A stretch of 64,000 nt of DNA, from positions 62,001 through 126,000 of the forward strand of contig JAFSCJ010000003.1 in the NCBI GenBank assembly GCA_017436845.1. Reading direction: 5' to 3'. Position 1 is the stretch's first letter. Each line of letters starts with the position of its first letter. A model generated the notes under the pieces. It was not told the origin of the DNA. It saw only the letters and a list, made by a program, of their open reading frames with translations, and ran no database searches. Positions 8,735 through 18,104 of this stretch are shown here, one piece after another. The translations under genes were made by a program, and so were the position numbers. Source of the stretch: Muribaculaceae bacterium (GTDB taxonomy: Bacteria; Bacteroidota; Bacteroidia; Bacteroidales; Muribaculaceae).

Positions 8735-10164
8735 TGTATCTCTGATTGTTGTAAGTAGTAACAGACTATTAATGTGATTATCAGGAGGCTACAATAAGTG
8801 TATCCCCAGATGTGTAATGATTTTTTGTGGGTATAATTATCCAGCACGCATACTGCAGCAGGTATTAATAGTGGAATTAATGGGAGAGCATATCTTGATA
8901 CTGTTCCGGCAAAAAGATATGCGGGAATGAGCCATAGGATGATACCTGTCAGTGTAATACCTTTAAGCTCTGATGGTGCATTTTTCCATGCTCCAAAAAG
9001 GAAATATAAAATCAAGCCTCCTATTAAATACCATGGATAGGCAATATGGGCATAATCAAGTGTGTATCCGTATATTATGTCACGTCCAAAGTTCCAAGGG
9101 AACGGTATTAGGAATTGAGTTATTGCACTTATTGGCAAACAGAGTATTCGTTTCCATGTGGGATATGAAAAGTAATTTCCAAATACTTGGTCATAAGCAT
9201 AGTGGTACTTACTGGAAAAGAAAAAGTAGGTGCTTTCATTACCATCGATTATTTCAGCCGTTTTGTATAATGTATTGTGATTGATTGAGGATAAATAATT
9301 TGATGTAATCAATAGTGCGCAAATGCAAATTGAGAACATGATTAATTGGGCGACGGTTCTTTTTCTAAAAGTGTTTTTATTTGTGGCTAAAATAATTGCG
9401 ACGATAATAAATAGAATAAAAGTGTATCTAATCGTTGCGAGAATGATAATTCCTAAAATGAAATAGAAAAAATCGCTTCTGGAAATGTGTGAATAGTCTT
9501 TTTTTAATATCGAGCTTAATGCTAAAGCACACAATGCAATACCAAAACACAAAGAGGCCTCTTTTAGTAATATGGTCCCGGCTGTGATGTAATAACATAT
9601 CGATGCTGTCATAATCATTGCGCAAGTTGCAATCCATGATGGAGAATGATTTCGGTTGGAGCTAATTATACGTTTAGAAATTATACCACTAATTATGATG
9701 CAGAACAAGATTAATATCATGTTTAGAATTAAAGGAGCAACAATTGTAACTCCTGTCAGTTGCCAGATACAAGAGATTATAAATCCATAGCCACGTTGGC
9801 TTGGCGGGGCTAATACACCTCCGGGCAAATTAGCTGATGCCAATGCATCGCAGTAATATCTATGAGCATCGGGATTGTTTAATACAGGTAAGGCTGTTGT
9901 CCCTCCTGAAATAGTGGTAAAATAGTGAACATTTGCGATTATCCCTGTTGATAACACTGTTGTGGTGATAAGTAATGTCCACCATCCGGCTATATTTCTG
10001 TGATTACATTTTTTGTAGGTAAATACTATTATGAGCCAAGCTCCTGTTAAGGCAAGTATAGTGCTAAAAACTTCTGCTCCCGGAAATAATTGTAATGCGC
10101 CACAAATAACTAACACATAGCATATCTGAGCGTATATAAATATTCGGGATTGTGTGTTTGACAT
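8731..10164 (-). CDS. Polytopic membrane protein, possible GT-C type glycosyltransferase
   Basis: 477 residues with about twelve transmembrane helices. An extracytoplasmic loop after helix 3 has PVLNNPDAHRYYCDALAS, an acidic site reminiscent of the first loop of lipid-linked-sugar (GT-C/ArnT-like) transferases, followed by GGVLAPPSQRGYGFIISCIW. I do not recognise a precise family. Its place between a GT2 and a methyltransferase supports a role in surface glycan assembly, either as a polyprenol-sugar-dependent transferase or a polymerase. Confidence is high that it is a gene and low for function. Confidence 0.6.
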   Translation of the reverse strand: MSNTQSRIFIYAQICYVLVICGALQLFPGAEVFSTILALTGAWLIIVFTYKKCNHRNIAGWWTLLITTTVLSTGIIANVHYFTTISGGTTALPVLNNPDAHRYYCDALASANLPGGVLAPPSQRGYGFIISCIWQLTGVTIVAPLILNMILILFCIIISGIISKRIISSNRNHSPSWIATCAMIMTASICYYITAGTILLKEASLCFGIALCALALSSILKKDYSHISRSDFFYFILGIIILATIRYTFILFIIVAIILATNKNTFRKRTVAQLIMFSICICALLITSNYLSSINHNTLYKTAEIIDGNESTYFFFSSKYHYAYDQVFGNYFSYPTWKRILCLPISAITQFLIPFPWNFGRDIIYGYTLDYAHIAYPWYLIGGLILYFLFGAWKNAPSELKGITLTGIILWLIPAYLFAGTVSRYALPLIPLLIPAAVCVLDNYTHKKSLHIWGYTYCSLLIITLIVCYYLQQSEIQ

Positions 10165-10184
10165 GCGGAGAGTTTTACGAATAA

Positions 10185-11015
10185 TTATTTTTCTAAGATT
10201 ATTACATCTTGGAAGTCAAGCCCATTTTCATTGCCTGACCATTTCCCGTAATTAATGAGTGAAGCTTTTAACTGGTATTTTTCAAATATCTTTAGTAGAT
10301 AGTTTTCTTGAAATGCAACGTTTGCTTCTTTGACATTTTTGTCAAGAAGGCTATAGTTTCCAAATGAATGAAATTTGAAATGAGTTTTCCCTGAAACCAT
10401 TAATTGTGTAATAGTTTCATTTAGGATGAAGAATGTTACTAAACATTTACCTCCGGGTTTCATTACACGATGGATTTGTGATAAATAATTTTCAACATCT
10501 TCAGGCATCATGTGAGTGAATACGCTTGTTAGAATGATGCAATCAAATGAGTTGTCGGGGTATGGAAATTGGAAATTCTTAGCTTTATCCTCTGTGTTGA
10601 GGTTATATAAATCGTTTTTCAGTTCTACATGTTTGAAATGAAAATTGCTGAATTTTGGCGCAATCTTTTTATTGCACCAATTAATGCCCTCTTTGACAAT
10701 GTCAAAACCATCGTAACTACCATTTTTGCTTAATATACCGGTAAGAGGAACAGCAACACGCCCAATTCCACATCTGATATCTAAAATGTGTGAGTTCTCA
10801 TTTAGTCCGGCGTGTTTTAATAGCAAATCGCAAATGTGTAGCCCTTGCTGTTCAAAATCGCCTGAGCCTATAAATATTTTTCCTTTTGGGGGAATCATGC
10901 TGTTCCTTTGGGAGAAAATATAATCGCATAAATCGACAGGAAAATAATAAATGCGACGCGCAATGCGTCTTCCGCGAGGAGATAATTTGTAATATATTGT
11001 TCGTAGTATACCCAT
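10185..11015 (-). CDS. Class I SAM-dependent methyltransferase
   Basis: 276 residues with a Rossmann methyltransferase core. Motif I reads SHILDIRCGIGRVAVPL (residues about 79-95), with Arg where the usual first Gly stands (DxGCG becomes DIRCG). Later motifs are DNSFDCIILTSVFTHM and HRVMKPGGKCLVTFFILNE. The basic N-terminal segment (LSPRGRRIARRIYYFP) is typical of glycan-cluster methyltransferases. It starts the minus-strand operon with the two downstream glycosylation genes and may modify the same glycan; the acceptor is unknown. Confidence 0.82.
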   Translation of the reverse strand: MGILRTIYYKLSPRGRRIARRIYYFPVDLCDYIFSQRNSMIPPKGKIFIGSGDFEQQGLHICDLLLKHAGLNENSHILDIRCGIGRVAVPLTGILSKNGSYDGFDIVKEGINWCNKKIAPKFSNFHFKHVELKNDLYNLNTEDKAKNFQFPYPDNSFDCIILTSVFTHMMPEDVENYLSQIHRVMKPGGKCLVTFFILNETITQLMVSGKTHFKFHSFGNYSLLDKNVKEANVAFQENYLLKIFEKYQLKASLINYGKWSGNENGLDFQDVIILEK

Positions 11016-11087
11016 GTCTTGTTGTTTTTCTTGAGTGCAAATTTACACAAATTAGTTTAAATAGATGTGGATTAGCTCTAAAATTCA

Positions 11088-11095
11088 TAAATTTG
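11088..11095 (+). promoter_or_regulatory. Bacteroidetes -7 element (TAAATTTG) before the acyltransferase operon
   Basis: TAAATTTG matches TAnnTTTG. Transcription from here would start close to 11101, which favours translation from the ATG at 11119 rather than an earlier start. It could drive the run of nine genes to 18956. Confidence 0.4.
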
Positions 11096-11118
11096 TAGTT
11101 ATGAAAGATTTTGCTGTA

Positions 11119-11937
11119 ATGAAAATTGATGTCGATGAGGTGTTGAGCCAGCGCATCCCACGATATTACCGATATATACCTCGTTTTATAATCCGATGGA
11201 TTGAACGTACCATCTGTCAAGAACAGCTTAATGACTTAATGGCAAAGAATGGTGATAAGACTGGGGCAGAGTTTTGTGCGGGGGTTTTGGAAAGCCTAAA
11301 TATCTCATATGATGTTGCAGGAGAGGAAAAACTTCCATCTATAGAAAATCGTAGAGTCATTATCGTGTCAAATCATCCATTGGGGGCTCTTGATGGGATG
11401 ACAATGATTGATTATATAACAAAGCTTTATGGAGGAAATGTGAAATTTGTTGTAAATGATTTGTTAATGGCGATAAAACCTCTGTCTGGTGTGTTTTTAC
11501 CTATAAACAAGCATGGAAAACAAAGTCGTAATTCATCAAATGCTATTGATGAAGCTATGGCAGGAAATGATCCGATAATTATTTTTCCAGCCGGTTTGTG
11601 CTCGAGACGACAGCCTGATGGAACGGTTAGAGACCTCAAATGGCGCAAAATGTTTGTAAATAAAAGCATCGAATATCATCGGGATATAATTCCTATGTAT
11701 TTTGATGCTGAGAATTCGTCGTTTTTTTATAAATTTGCAAAATTACGCGTGCGCTTGGGTTTAAAGTTTAATATTGAAATGATATATTTGCCTCGGGAGA
11801 TATTTCGTAGTGAAAATGCTAAATTTTCTATTAAAATAGGTAACTCTATTTCATGGGAAAATTTGATGAGAGGTAAAAATGCTTTAAGGCAAGCAGCAGA
11901 AATAAAAGACATAGTGTATAACTTGAAAAATCAATAG
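11119..11937 (+). CDS. Lysophospholipid-type O-acyltransferase, probable glycine-lipid GlsA homologue
   Basis: PlsC-like acyltransferase that probably adds the second acyl chain to an N-acyl amino-acid lipid. The active-site block is IVSNHPLGALDGMTM and the acceptor block FPAGLCSRRQ; the spacing between His and Asp is one residue longer than the common HX4D. The neighbouring gene is a hemolysin-type GNAT, and this pairing of O- and N-acyltransferases is what makes glycine lipids in Bacteroides (GlsA/GlsB) and ornithine lipids elsewhere. An ATG at 11101 is in frame, but it sits on the expected transcription start, so 11119 (MKIDVDEVLSQ) is preferred. Confidence 0.8.
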   Translation: MKIDVDEVLSQRIPRYYRYIPRFIIRWIERTICQEQLNDLMAKNGDKTGAEFCAGVLESLNISYDVAGEEKLPSIENRRVIIVSNHPLGALDGMTMIDYITKLYGGNVKFVVNDLLMAIKPLSGVFLPINKHGKQSRNSSNAIDEAMAGNDPIIIFPAGLCSRRQPDGTVRDLKWRKMFVNKSIEYHRDIIPMYFDAENSSFFYKFAKLRVRLGLKFNIEMIYLPREIFRSENAKFSIKIGNSISWENLMRGKNALRQAAEIKDIVYNLKNQ

Positions 11938-11966
11938 TAGATTTTCGAAAGTTCGAATATAGAATT

Positions 11967-12920
11967 ATGGAAGAAAAAATCATAGACCCGATACCTCAAC
12001 CACTAATAGAAGCAGAGCTGACTCCTGATAAATTCTTACGCGTAACGAATAAAGGGAATAACCACATTTATGTGGTTGATGCTTTTAATTCACCCAATAT
12101 TATGCGTGAAATAGGAAGATTGCGTGAAATTGCTTTTCGTACAGCCGGAGGTGGAACAGGAAAGGCATGTGATATAGATGAATTTGATGTAATGGAGTGC
12201 CCATGCAAACAATTAATTGTGTGGGATCCTGATGCACATTTGATACTGGGTGGATATCGTTTTATTACCGGGAAAGATATTAAGTTAAATGAAAAGGGGC
12301 TACCTCAGATTGCGACATCTCACATGTTTAAATTTTCAGAGAAGTTTATTGAAGACTATTTACCCTACACACTTGAATTAGGCCGTTCGTTTGTGCGTTT
12401 AGAATATCAGTCATCAAAAGCCGGGGCTAAAGCTCTATATGCATTGGATAATCTATGGGACGGACTTGGCGCATTAACTGTTGTATATCCTGAAATTAAA
12501 TATCTATTCGGGAAAGTAACAATGTATCCAAGTTACTCGATTGAGTGTCGTAATATGATATTGTATTTCCTATCCAAACATTTTCCTGATAAAGAAAATT
12601 TGGTAACTCCTATCTCTCCGTTGAACACAAATATCGACAAGGCAGAGATGGAAAAACTTTTTATTGGGACTTGTTTTAAGGAGGATTATAAAATCTTGAA
12701 TATGGCAGTGCGTGAAAATGGATATAATATACCTCCATTGGTTAACGCATATATGAGTTTGTCTCCAACAATGAAAATGTTTGGAACGGCTATAAATGAT
12801 GAGTTTGGCGATGTTGAAGAAAGCGGAATATTTTTTGCCGTGGATGAAATATTCGATGAGAAGAAAGCTCGTCACATAGGGTCATATCAGGTCGAAGATG
12901 CTATTAATTCAGTAAATTAA
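11967..12920 (+). CDS. GNAT-type N-acyltransferase, probable glycine-lipid GlsB homologue
   Basis: 317-residue acyltransferase of the hemolysin/OlsB-like GNAT family. Motifs include REIGRLREIAFRTAGGGTGK, DIDEFDVMECPCKQLIVWD, GGYRFITG and LELGRSFVRLEYQSS, which match the acyl-ACP-dependent N-acyltransferases that load a 3-hydroxy fatty acid onto an amino acid. Together with the O-acyltransferase 29 bp upstream it should make glycine (or similar) lipids of the envelope. It is followed 7 bp later by a Wzi-like outer-membrane gene, so envelope lipid and surface polysaccharide genes are cotranscribed. Confidence 0.83.
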   Translation: MEEKIIDPIPQPLIEAELTPDKFLRVTNKGNNHIYVVDAFNSPNIMREIGRLREIAFRTAGGGTGKACDIDEFDVMECPCKQLIVWDPDAHLILGGYRFITGKDIKLNEKGLPQIATSHMFKFSEKFIEDYLPYTLELGRSFVRLEYQSSKAGAKALYALDNLWDGLGALTVVYPEIKYLFGKVTMYPSYSIECRNMILYFLSKHFPDKENLVTPISPLNTNIDKAEMEKLFIGTCFKEDYKILNMAVRENGYNIPPLVNAYMSLSPTMKMFGTAINDEFGDVEESGIFFAVDEIFDEKKARHIGSYQVEDAINSVN

Positions 12921-12927
12921 TGCAAAT

Positions 12928-14466
12928 ATGAGTATAGCCCGATTTATAAAAGCACACATATCAATAATGTTATTATTTACAGCATTATCGATAAGTGCCC
13001 AATATTCAATAAATTATAGTTCCTCTTTTTGTGCTAATGTTGGGAGTGGGGATTTTGCCCCATATTATATTGCATCAAACCAGCATGGCATAATTACTCA
13101 AAAGAGTGATGCGTTATTTAGACTAAGTGCATGGTTACCTATGGATACGGCTAAAAGGTTTAGCTATGGTTTTGGATTAGATTTACTTGGAGGATATACA
13201 GCCAATGCTACTTATCAGAGATATGATAAGGCGACAGAAAGTTTCTATACTCATGAAGAAGCTCCTGCGAGAGCATGGATCCAGCAATTGTATGGGGAGA
13301 TAAAATATCGTAGCGTTTTTGTGACTCTCGGATTGAAACAACATCAATCGGCAATGCTCAACAATCAGTTGACAAGTGGTGACTTGATAGAAAGTGGTAA
13401 TGCTCGCCCCATCCCGGAATTGAGAGCCGGATTTATTGACTTTGTAGATATTCCATTTACAAATGGTTGGTTGCAGATACAAGGTGAAATTTCTTATGGT
13501 CGCACTACCGATACTAAATGGCTTGAAAATCATTATAACTATTACAACCATTATATTTCGACCGGTGCATGGTATACCTATAAACGAGCTTATTTTAGAA
13601 CAAATCCCAATGAACGTTTTTCAGTAACATTTGGTGCTCAAGCTGCCGGTCAATTCTCAGGTAAAACCACGTTCTATAATAATGGTGAAGTGAGAAAAAC
13701 CGATGATCGCAAATTGCAAATTCGTCATTTCTTCAATATGTTTATCCCTAAAACCGGTGAAGAGGGGTTTGTGTTAGGTAATCATCTTGGTAGTTGGGAT
13801 TTAATGGCTTGTTATCGATTGAAAAATGATGATGAGTTGAAAGCTTATTTCCAATGGCCATGGGAAGATGGCTCCGGAATAGGTAAGCTCAACGGTTTCG
13901 ATGGACTTTGGGGTATTGAATATCGAAGTTCACACAGAGGTTTAGTGAACGGAGTCGTTCTTGAATACCTTGATTTTACAAATCAATCAGGACCATTGCA
14001 TTGGGATCCTGAAGATAATCCGGGAACTACTATAACAGAGGAAAATCACACTGATGGCGGTGATAACTATTATAATAACATGAATTATAATGGATATGCT
14101 CATTATGGGATGTCAATAGGTTCACCATTCTTGACCTCTCCTTTGTATAATCGAGATGGTTATCTTGCATATATAGATAACCGAGTGAGAGGATTTCATG
14201 TAGGATTAATGGGAACTATCTCTAAATGGGTGGATTATCGCATTATGGGGAGCTATCGCAAAGGTTGGGGAACAGGTCTATTGCCACGTGAAACCCCGGT
14301 TGACGATACATCGATGATGGTTGAGGCTTTATATCGAGTCCCTTCTGTTCATGGATTGAACATTAAAGCACAGGTTGCGTTTGATAAGGGTTCTATGTAT
14401 GGAGATACATTTGGCGCATTGTTGTCGGTATCGTATAATGGTATCTTTAATTTAGGGAAGAAATGA
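12928..14466 (+). CDS. Capsule assembly Wzi family outer-membrane protein
   Basis: 512-residue protein with a signal peptide ending around residue 24 (LSISAQ) and an outer-membrane beta-barrel rich in aromatic residues. Family-like segments include SGDFAPYYIASNQHGIITQK near the start, RAWIQQLYGEIKYRSVFVTL, GLKQHQSAM, and HFFNMFIPKTGEEGFVLGNH. Wzi-type proteins bind capsule at the cell surface. It overlaps the next lipoprotein gene by 4 bp (ATGA), and sits between glycine-lipid genes and nonulosonate genes, consistent with surface glycan attachment. Confidence 0.85.
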   Translation: MSIARFIKAHISIMLLFTALSISAQYSINYSSSFCANVGSGDFAPYYIASNQHGIITQKSDALFRLSAWLPMDTAKRFSYGFGLDLLGGYTANATYQRYDKATESFYTHEEAPARAWIQQLYGEIKYRSVFVTLGLKQHQSAMLNNQLTSGDLIESGNARPIPELRAGFIDFVDIPFTNGWLQIQGEISYGRTTDTKWLENHYNYYNHYISTGAWYTYKRAYFRTNPNERFSVTFGAQAAGQFSGKTTFYNNGEVRKTDDRKLQIRHFFNMFIPKTGEEGFVLGNHLGSWDLMACYRLKNDDELKAYFQWPWEDGSGIGKLNGFDGLWGIEYRSSHRGLVNGVVLEYLDFTNQSGPLHWDPEDNPGTTITEENHTDGGDNYYNNMNYNGYAHYGMSIGSPFLTSPLYNRDGYLAYIDNRVRGFHVGLMGTISKWVDYRIMGSYRKGWGTGLLPRETPVDDTSMMVEALYRVPSVHGLNIKAQVAFDKGSMYGDTFGALLSVSYNGIFNLGKK

Positions 14467-14915
14467 AAAAGATATACAATATAATTTTGATATTAATTCT
14501 ATCTGTTGTTTTTGTGGGGTGTACACATAACAATGGTGATATAGGACATTATTTTGGGACATGGAAACTTGACCGCATGACAATAAATGGTGCTGATGAT
14601 GTTGATTATCAAAAGAATGTATTATGGAAATTTCAAGCAGGAGTTATGTGTATGGTGAGGGTTGATGATGCGACTCACACTAAAACCGAAGGGTGGGGCA
14701 CATGGGAAGAAGATGGTAATATTTTGAGAATAAGCTATATCCATCATGACGATAGTAATCCTGAGGGCTCTTCAAAATATTCTCCGTTACCTGAAACTCA
14801 CATTCCAAAAGGAGTTACTGAATTGGAAATCCTAAAGCAAAATAGCTCAAAGATGGAGCTTAAGTATATAAACAACGATGGTCAAGTAATACTATATTAT
14901 TTTGACAAGTGGTAA
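14463..14915 (+). CDS. Lipocalin-like lipoprotein
   Basis: 150-residue lipoprotein with the lipobox VVFVGC (Cys20) after a short hydrophobic signal. The mature part begins IGHYFGTWKLDRMTINGADD and continues with GWGTWEEDGNILRISY, the pattern of lipocalin-like domains of Bacteroidales lipoproteins. It starts within the stop codon of the Wzi gene and is therefore translationally coupled. The ligand is unknown. Confidence 0.75.
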   Translation: MKKIYNIILILILSVVFVGCTHNNGDIGHYFGTWKLDRMTINGADDVDYQKNVLWKFQAGVMCMVRVDDATHTKTEGWGTWEEDGNILRISYIHHDDSNPEGSSKYSPLPETHIPKGVTELEILKQNSSKMELKYINNDGQVILYYFDKW

Positions 14916-14933
14916 AATGCGATTAGGACTATT

Positions 14934-15782
14934 ATGGAAAAAGGATTAAAATGGATTGAGTGCCTATGGCAAACGTTTCTGAGCATAGTGAAAATTATGC
15001 TGCAGTCGAAGTTTTGTACTCGTTTACCAAAATCTTTTTCAAATAATGAGGAACTATTGATTTTGGCAAATGGACCATCATTGAACACTACGTTGACCGA
15101 AAAATCCGATTTCATTACAGGGAAAACATTATTGGCTGTTAATTTTTGTGTAACCTCTCCATTATTTGAAATCTTACGACCGGAGATATATCTTATTGCC
15201 GATCCATTATTTTGGATTGTCCCTGAGAAAAGAGAGCAATTATTTGGTGAATTGGCGAGAAAGACCACATGGGAAATGACATTGTTTATGCCAATGCGAG
15301 CATTGAAAAATAAAGAGTGGAAACCAATGTTGTCAAGAAACGAGAAAATAAATATAGTTATATATAATACAACACCAATAGAAGGTTTTCAATGGTTATG
15401 TAATTGGGCTTTTAAAAAGGGCTTGGGAGTGCCACGCCCTCATAACGTTTTAATCCCGTCTATTGCAATAGGAGTGAGATTACCATTTAAAAAAATATAT
15501 TTGGCAGGGGCCGATCATTCGTGGTTATCCGAAATTACAGTTACTGATGAAAATGTAGTATTGATGCATCAAAAACATTTTTATGATAAAGATAAATCAA
15601 AGGCTGCTACTGTAACACAAGAAAATTTAAATAGAGCCCGATTGCACACAATATTATGGCATATGCATGTTGCATTTAAATCATATTTTGTGCTGGAAAA
15701 TTTTGCGCAAAAAATGAAAAAAGAGATAATCAATATTACCCCCGGTAGTTATATTGATGCTTTTAAACGGGAAAAAATATGA
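14934..15782 (+). CDS. MptE-like / DUF115-type protein of a nonulosonate cluster
   Basis: 282 residues. The segment ELLILANGPSLNTTL (residues about 40-54) is the glycine-proline signature of the MptE-like/DUF115 Rossmann domain (6-hydroxymethylpterin pyrophosphokinase-like), followed by EIYLIADPLFW and KKIYLAGADHSWL. Proteins with this domain occur beside sialic- and pseudaminic-acid genes (motility-associated Maf proteins) and are thought to transfer the nonulosonate. It overlaps the cytidylyltransferase gene by 4 bp, so a role as the transferase using that activated sugar is a reasonable inference. Confidence 0.7.
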   Translation: MEKGLKWIECLWQTFLSIVKIMLQSKFCTRLPKSFSNNEELLILANGPSLNTTLTEKSDFITGKTLLAVNFCVTSPLFEILRPEIYLIADPLFWIVPEKREQLFGELARKTTWEMTLFMPMRALKNKEWKPMLSRNEKINIVIYNTTPIEGFQWLCNWAFKKGLGVPRPHNVLIPSIAIGVRLPFKKIYLAGADHSWLSEITVTDENVVLMHQKHFYDKDKSKAATVTQENLNRARLHTILWHMHVAFKSYFVLENFAQKMKKEIINITPGSYIDAFKREKI

Positions 15783-16531
15783 AAGATGGTATTATAATAC
15801 AAGCTCGAACCGGTTCATCTCGATTGCGCAATAAAATATTATTGCCTTTTTGGGGCGAACATAGTATCATTGATATAATTATTAGTAATATCAAGAAAAG
15901 TTGTCCTGATAAGACAATAATTCTTGCAACAACAAATAAAAATAGTGATGATGTCCTTGAACAAGTCGCTAAAGATGCCGGCATATTTTGTTTTAGAGGA
16001 GACGAAGATAATGTTTTAGATAGGTTTATAAAGGCGGCTGAAGCATTTGATTTGGATAGATTTATAAGAGTGTGTTCTGATAATCCCTTTTTGTTGACTG
16101 ATAGTTTCAACATATTATTTGATGCGCACAACAAGATGGGTGGCGATTATGTTGCATATGGGTTTGCTAATGGATGTCCAACAATCAAATCTCATTTAGG
16201 ATTGTTTGCTGAACTAACAACAACCAAAGCATTACAAAAAGTTGCATCATTGACACAAGAGAAATTATATATTGAACATGTTACAATATTTTTATACTCA
16301 AATTTACATTTATTTGACGTAAATTTGTTATCCTTGCCAAAGGAGTTGGAAAGTCGTCATGATTTAAGATTTACAATGGATACGTCAGACGATTTTAAAT
16401 TATTGCAACAGTTATATGCTTTATATGATAAAAAGAAAGAAAAATCTGTACAAACATTATTGCAACTTGTGGATGAGTTTCCTTCCTGTAAAGAGCTAAT
16501 GAGAGAAAATATCAGTAAAAACGAGAAATAA
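15779..16531 (+). CDS. Cytidylyltransferase, SpsF / acylneuraminate type
   Basis: 250-residue nucleotidyltransferase that should activate a nonulosonic acid with CMP. It opens with IIIQARTGSSRLRNKILLPF, the nucleotide-binding loop of the SpsF/NeuA family, and continues with AGIFCFRGDEDNVLDRFIKA and RVCSDNPFLLTDS, the metal-binding acidic region. It ends with LRFTMDTSDDFKLLQQLY. The usual length for SpsF is similar. It is coupled to the MptE-like gene by 4-bp overlap and precedes the synthase by 9 bp. Confidence 0.84.
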   Translation: MKDGIIIQARTGSSRLRNKILLPFWGEHSIIDIIISNIKKSCPDKTIILATTNKNSDDVLEQVAKDAGIFCFRGDEDNVLDRFIKAAEAFDLDRFIRVCSDNPFLLTDSFNILFDAHNKMGGDYVAYGFANGCPTIKSHLGLFAELTTTKALQKVASLTQEKLYIEHVTIFLYSNLHLFDVNLLSLPKELESRHDLRFTMDTSDDFKLLQQLYALYDKKKEKSVQTLLQLVDEFPSCKELMRENISKNEK

Positions 16532-16540
16532 TATAAAATC

Positions 16541-17581
16541 ATGAAAAGTACATATATTATAGGTGAGATTGGCCAAAATCATAACGGCTCAGTTGACATT
16601 GCAAAATTGATAGTGGATTTAGTCGCTCGTCCGGTGCGTGATGAGGCTTTTAACTTGGATTTACGTCCAATGGATGCTGTCAAGATGACAAAGCGAGATT
16701 TATCTGAAGAATTGACTGATTCACAAATGAATCGCATATATGACTCGCCTCATTCTTTTGGACGAACTTATGGCGAACACCGTGCTGTTCTTGAACTTGA
16801 TGACGATGCTCACTTTGAAGTATATAAACATGCCAAATCAAAGGGATTGGATTTTGTTGAGACATTATGCTCAATTGGCTGTATGTCGTTATTGAAATTG
16901 TTTACACCTGATAAACTAAAAGTAGCAAGTCGTGACTTGACAAACTTACCATTATTGGCAACTATGGCAGAGACAAAAATCCCCATTATTTTGTCTACTG
17001 GAATGGCTGGTCGTAAAGAATTGGATGATGCATTAGATGTGATAACTCGTTATCATAATAACATTTCTATATTGCATTGTGTATCTCAGTATCCCACAGC
17101 TCCTGACAATCTTAACTTGAAATCAATTACATATTTGAAAAAGCATTACGGTCAATATTGTATAGGATTTTCTGATCACACAATAGGTATATCTGCTCCG
17201 GTTGTTGCTGTCGGTATGGGTGCTGAAATTATCGAAAAGCACATTACAATAGATCGAAATATGAAAGGAACAGACCAACAAGGATCATTGGGACCCGATG
17301 GTGTAAATCGAATGATTAGAGATATTCGTATTGCAGAACGTTGGTTGGGAACAGAGGATATTTATATTGATCCGGCAGTTTCGTCTGCAAAAGTCAAGTT
17401 GGAACGTTCTATTGCCACAAAACGTGCATTAAAACCCGGAGAGGTGATAACAGAAGAAGATATACATTTATTAAGCCCGGGTGATGGGTTTAAATGGATT
17501 GATAAAGAGAAGGTTATTGGTCATACTGTTGTTAAAGAAATTCCAGCCAATGAAATAATTTATCAGGATGCCATAAATTAA
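16541..17581 (+). CDS. N-acetylneuraminate synthase family protein (NeuB-type, with SAF domain)
   Basis: 346-residue TIM-barrel synthase that condenses phosphoenolpyruvate with a six-carbon sugar to give a nine-carbon acid. EIGQNHNGSVDIAK begins the barrel; the segment MDAVKMTKRDL and NRIYDSPHSFGRTYGEHR form the PEP side; LSTGMAG, LHCVSQYPT, GFSDHTIG and EIIEKHITID follow. The C-terminus (about residues 285-346, SIATKRALKPGEVITEEDI) is the SAF antifreeze-like lid. With a KdsC-like phosphatase directly downstream, the product may be a 9-phosphate acid such as KDN-9-P rather than free sialic acid. Confidence 0.9.
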   Translation: MKSTYIIGEIGQNHNGSVDIAKLIVDLVARPVRDEAFNLDLRPMDAVKMTKRDLSEELTDSQMNRIYDSPHSFGRTYGEHRAVLELDDDAHFEVYKHAKSKGLDFVETLCSIGCMSLLKLFTPDKLKVASRDLTNLPLLATMAETKIPIILSTGMAGRKELDDALDVITRYHNNISILHCVSQYPTAPDNLNLKSITYLKKHYGQYCIGFSDHTIGISAPVVAVGMGAEIIEKHITIDRNMKGTDQQGSLGPDGVNRMIRDIRIAERWLGTEDIYIDPAVSSAKVKLERSIATKRALKPGEVITEEDIHLLSPGDGFKWIDKEKVIGHTVVKEIPANEIIYQDAIN

Positions 17582-17589
17582 TAGTTTAT

Positions 17590-18090
17590 ATGTTGCCAAA
17601 ACTTGTTATTACTGATATTGATGGCGTGTGGACCGATGGCGGAATGTATTATACTGCCGATGGTGATATAATGAAACGTTTTTCGGTCAAAGATGGGTGG
17701 GGTGTTGCATTTCTTAGGAAGATAGGTATTCCGATTGCTATTATGACCGGAGAGAATACTTCTATTGTGCAAAAACGCGCCGATAAATTAAATATCGAGT
17801 TATGCTATTTAGGAGTAAAAGATAAGGTGGCTCAAGCATCTCAGTTGTGTAAAGAGTTGGGTATCTCATTAAATGACGTCGCGTTCATCGGTGATGATAT
17901 AAACGATTTGCCATTGTTAAGATTGGTCGGATTTAGCGCTTCTCCTGCAAATACACCTGACTACATTAAAAAAGAAGTTGACTATGTGACCTCTGTGAGT
18001 GGTGGATATGGTGCTTTTCGTGAGTTTGTGGAAAAAATACTTTCTGACAATAATATGCTATCTGATACGATAGCTCTATTTACTGACTAA
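17590..18090 (+). CDS. HAD-IIIA phosphatase, KdsC / KDN-9-phosphate phosphatase type
   Basis: 166-residue HAD hydrolase without a cap domain. Motif I is ITDIDGVWTDG (Asp9 nucleophile, Asp11 acid/base), motif II is IAIMTGENTS, the conserved Lys lies in LGVKDKVAQ, and motif IV is FIGDDINDLPLL. Such enzymes form tetramers and remove phosphate from KDO-8-P or nonulosonate-9-P. Placed 8 bp after the NeuB-type synthase, it should dephosphorylate that enzyme's product. In Bacteroides thetaiotaomicron a comparable synthase-phosphatase pair makes KDN. Confidence 0.88.
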   Translation: MLPKLVITDIDGVWTDGGMYYTADGDIMKRFSVKDGWGVAFLRKIGIPIAIMTGENTSIVQKRADKLNIELCYLGVKDKVAQASQLCKELGISLNDVAFIGDDINDLPLLRLVGFSASPANTPDYIKKEVDYVTSVSGGYGAFREFVEKILSDNNMLSDTIALFTD

Positions 18091-18104
18091 GGTTGATTAA
18101 AAAT